Shown here: positions 63,427-64,000 of the stretch, in pieces
Position numbering within the stretch: the stretch's first letter is position 1
How the letters are laid out: each line of letters starts with the position of its first letter
From: Thermomonospora echinospora
GTDB lineage: Bacteria; Actinomycetota; Actinomycetes; Streptosporangiales; Streptosporangiaceae
Reading direction: 5' to 3'
Assembly (NCBI RefSeq): GCF_900108175.1
Contig: NZ_FNVO01000012.1
Coordinates: forward strand, 1-64,000
Length of the DNA: 64,000 nt
The notes under the pieces: generated by a model
The model's input: the letters and a program-made list of their open reading frames with translations, nothing else
What the model was told of the DNA's origin: nothing
The model's database searches: none
Made by a program: the position numbers and the translations under genes

Positions 63427-64000
63427 GTGACGTCGACCGCTGTGACCCCGCTCGGGCCGGACTCGCTGACCTGGCGCTTCTTCGGCGACACCCGGCTGCT
63501 GCTGGTCGGCCCCCGGGCCGCCGTGCTGCAGAACATGCTGCCCGCGCTCGGCCAGGGCGTGCTCGACCACTCGGTGTTCTTCTCCGAGACGTTCGCCCGG
63601 CTCAGGCGCTCGGCCGGACCGATCCTGAACACCGTGTACGGCGGGGACGAGGCGGCCGCGACGGGACGGCGGGTCCGCGACTACCACACCGAGATCAAGG
63701 GCACCATGCCCGACGGCTCCCGCTACCACGCCCTGGACCCGGAGACCTACTACTGGGCGCACGCCACGTTCGTGGACCACATGCTGTACGGCGTCGAGAC
63801 GTTCATCCGCCCCCTGTCGGAGGGGGAGAGACGGCGGATCTACGAGGAGTCCAGGACCTGGTTCCGCCTCTACGGGGTCAGCGACCGGGCCATGCCCGAG
63901 GACTGGAAGGGCTTCCAGGCGTACTGGAAGCACATGCTCGAAGAGGTGATCGTCCCGCACAAGACCGCCAGGTACGGCGTCGGCTACGCCACCAAGGGCC
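63427..64000 (+). CDS. MpaB-type oxygenase (DUF2236), 3' end outside window
   Basis: The first 191 residues of an oxygenase MpaB/rubber-oxygenase-like protein. The core reads SLTWRFFGDTRLLLVGPRAA, LPALGQGVLDHSVFFSETFA, LNTVYGG and YYWAHATFVDHMLYGVETFI (the conserved HATF box), then RRRIYEESRTWFRLYGVSD. Members are heme or metal enzymes in natural-product and polymer breakdown. The frame runs open to base 64000. The start is taken at the GTG at 63427 with GGAAAGG upstream; an ATG at 63376 in frame adds 17 residues. It is divergent from the MshC-like gene and may belong to the same locus. Confidence 0.85.
   Translation, partial: MTSTAVTPLGPDSLTWRFFGDTRLLLVGPRAAVLQNMLPALGQGVLDHSVFFSETFARLRRSAGPILNTVYGGDEAAATGRRVRDYHTEIKGTMPDGSRYHALDPETYYWAHATFVDHMLYGVETFIRPLSEGERRRIYEESRTWFRLYGVSDRAMPEDWKGFQAYWKHMLEEVIVPHKTARYGVGYATKG

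Overview
The window is very GC-rich (roughly 70 percent or more), with gene-dense coding on both strands, frequent GTG and TTG starts, and actinobacterial families throughout: a SARP-type regulator, an ECF42 sigma factor with DGPF partners, CbpM in the heat-shock operon, an MshC-like ligase and a WXG100/EndoU toxin module. It looks like chromosomal DNA of a filamentous actinomycete, possibly Streptosporangiales or Thermomonosporaceae. That placement is an inference from gene content; there is no rRNA to fix it.

Region 1 (1-11 kb) is mostly ordinary chromosome: the end of an L,D-transpeptidase, a secreted protein ending in LPVTG, an adenosine/adenine deaminase-like enzyme, a cold-shock protein, a DEAD-box helicase, a glutaryl-CoA dehydrogenase, a PspC protein, an MFS transporter with a very long tail, a small metallopeptidase, a membrane metallophosphoesterase and tRNA-Glu.

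Region 2 (11-29 kb) begins just downstream of tRNA-Glu and is an accessory zone of insertions and decay. It holds an intact IS110-family element framed by a perfect 42-bp inverted repeat, relics of a serine recombinase, a decayed IS3-type element, a tyrosine-recombinase tail, a truncated HxlR regulator, a RelE-like relic and a PatG-like relic. Intact genes lie between them: a ricin-like secreted protein, a sigma factor, a SARP/AAA regulator, a leucine-rich-repeat protein with a DUF1963 protein, a P450 with a truncated reductase and an MFS pump, and an EF-hand protein. Two copies of an ~86-bp palindromic repeat sit 10.8 kb apart.

Region 3 (29-47 kb) holds a lipoprotein, a secreted propeller-like protein, a drug exporter framed by a duplicated palindromic sequence, an ECF42 sigma factor with two DGPF proteins, and a YbaB-like/WXG100/toxin-carrier/EndoU/immunity gene row. 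It continues with a PadR/DUF998 pair enclosed by 91-bp direct repeats, an oxidoreductase with a convergent AraC regulator, a Tat-exported cholesterol-oxidase-like flavoenzyme, a zinc alcohol dehydrogenase and a membrane-anchored SRPBCC protein.

Region 4 (47-54 kb) is a compact heat-shock operon, hsp20-dnaK-grpE-dnaJ-cbpM-clpB, all on the minus strand, with four overlapping or nearly touching junctions.

Region 5 (54-64 kb) contains a LuxR-type ATPase regulator, a DUF72 protein and a probable specialised-metabolism locus: type III polyketide synthase, isoprenylcysteine-methyltransferase-like enzyme, FAD oxidoreductase, divergent UbiA prenyltransferase, a cysteinyl-tRNA-synthetase/MshC-like ligase and an MpaB-type oxygenase cut by the window end. 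A prenylated or methylated phenolic polyketide is a reasonable inference; the MshC-like ligase has no obvious role in it.
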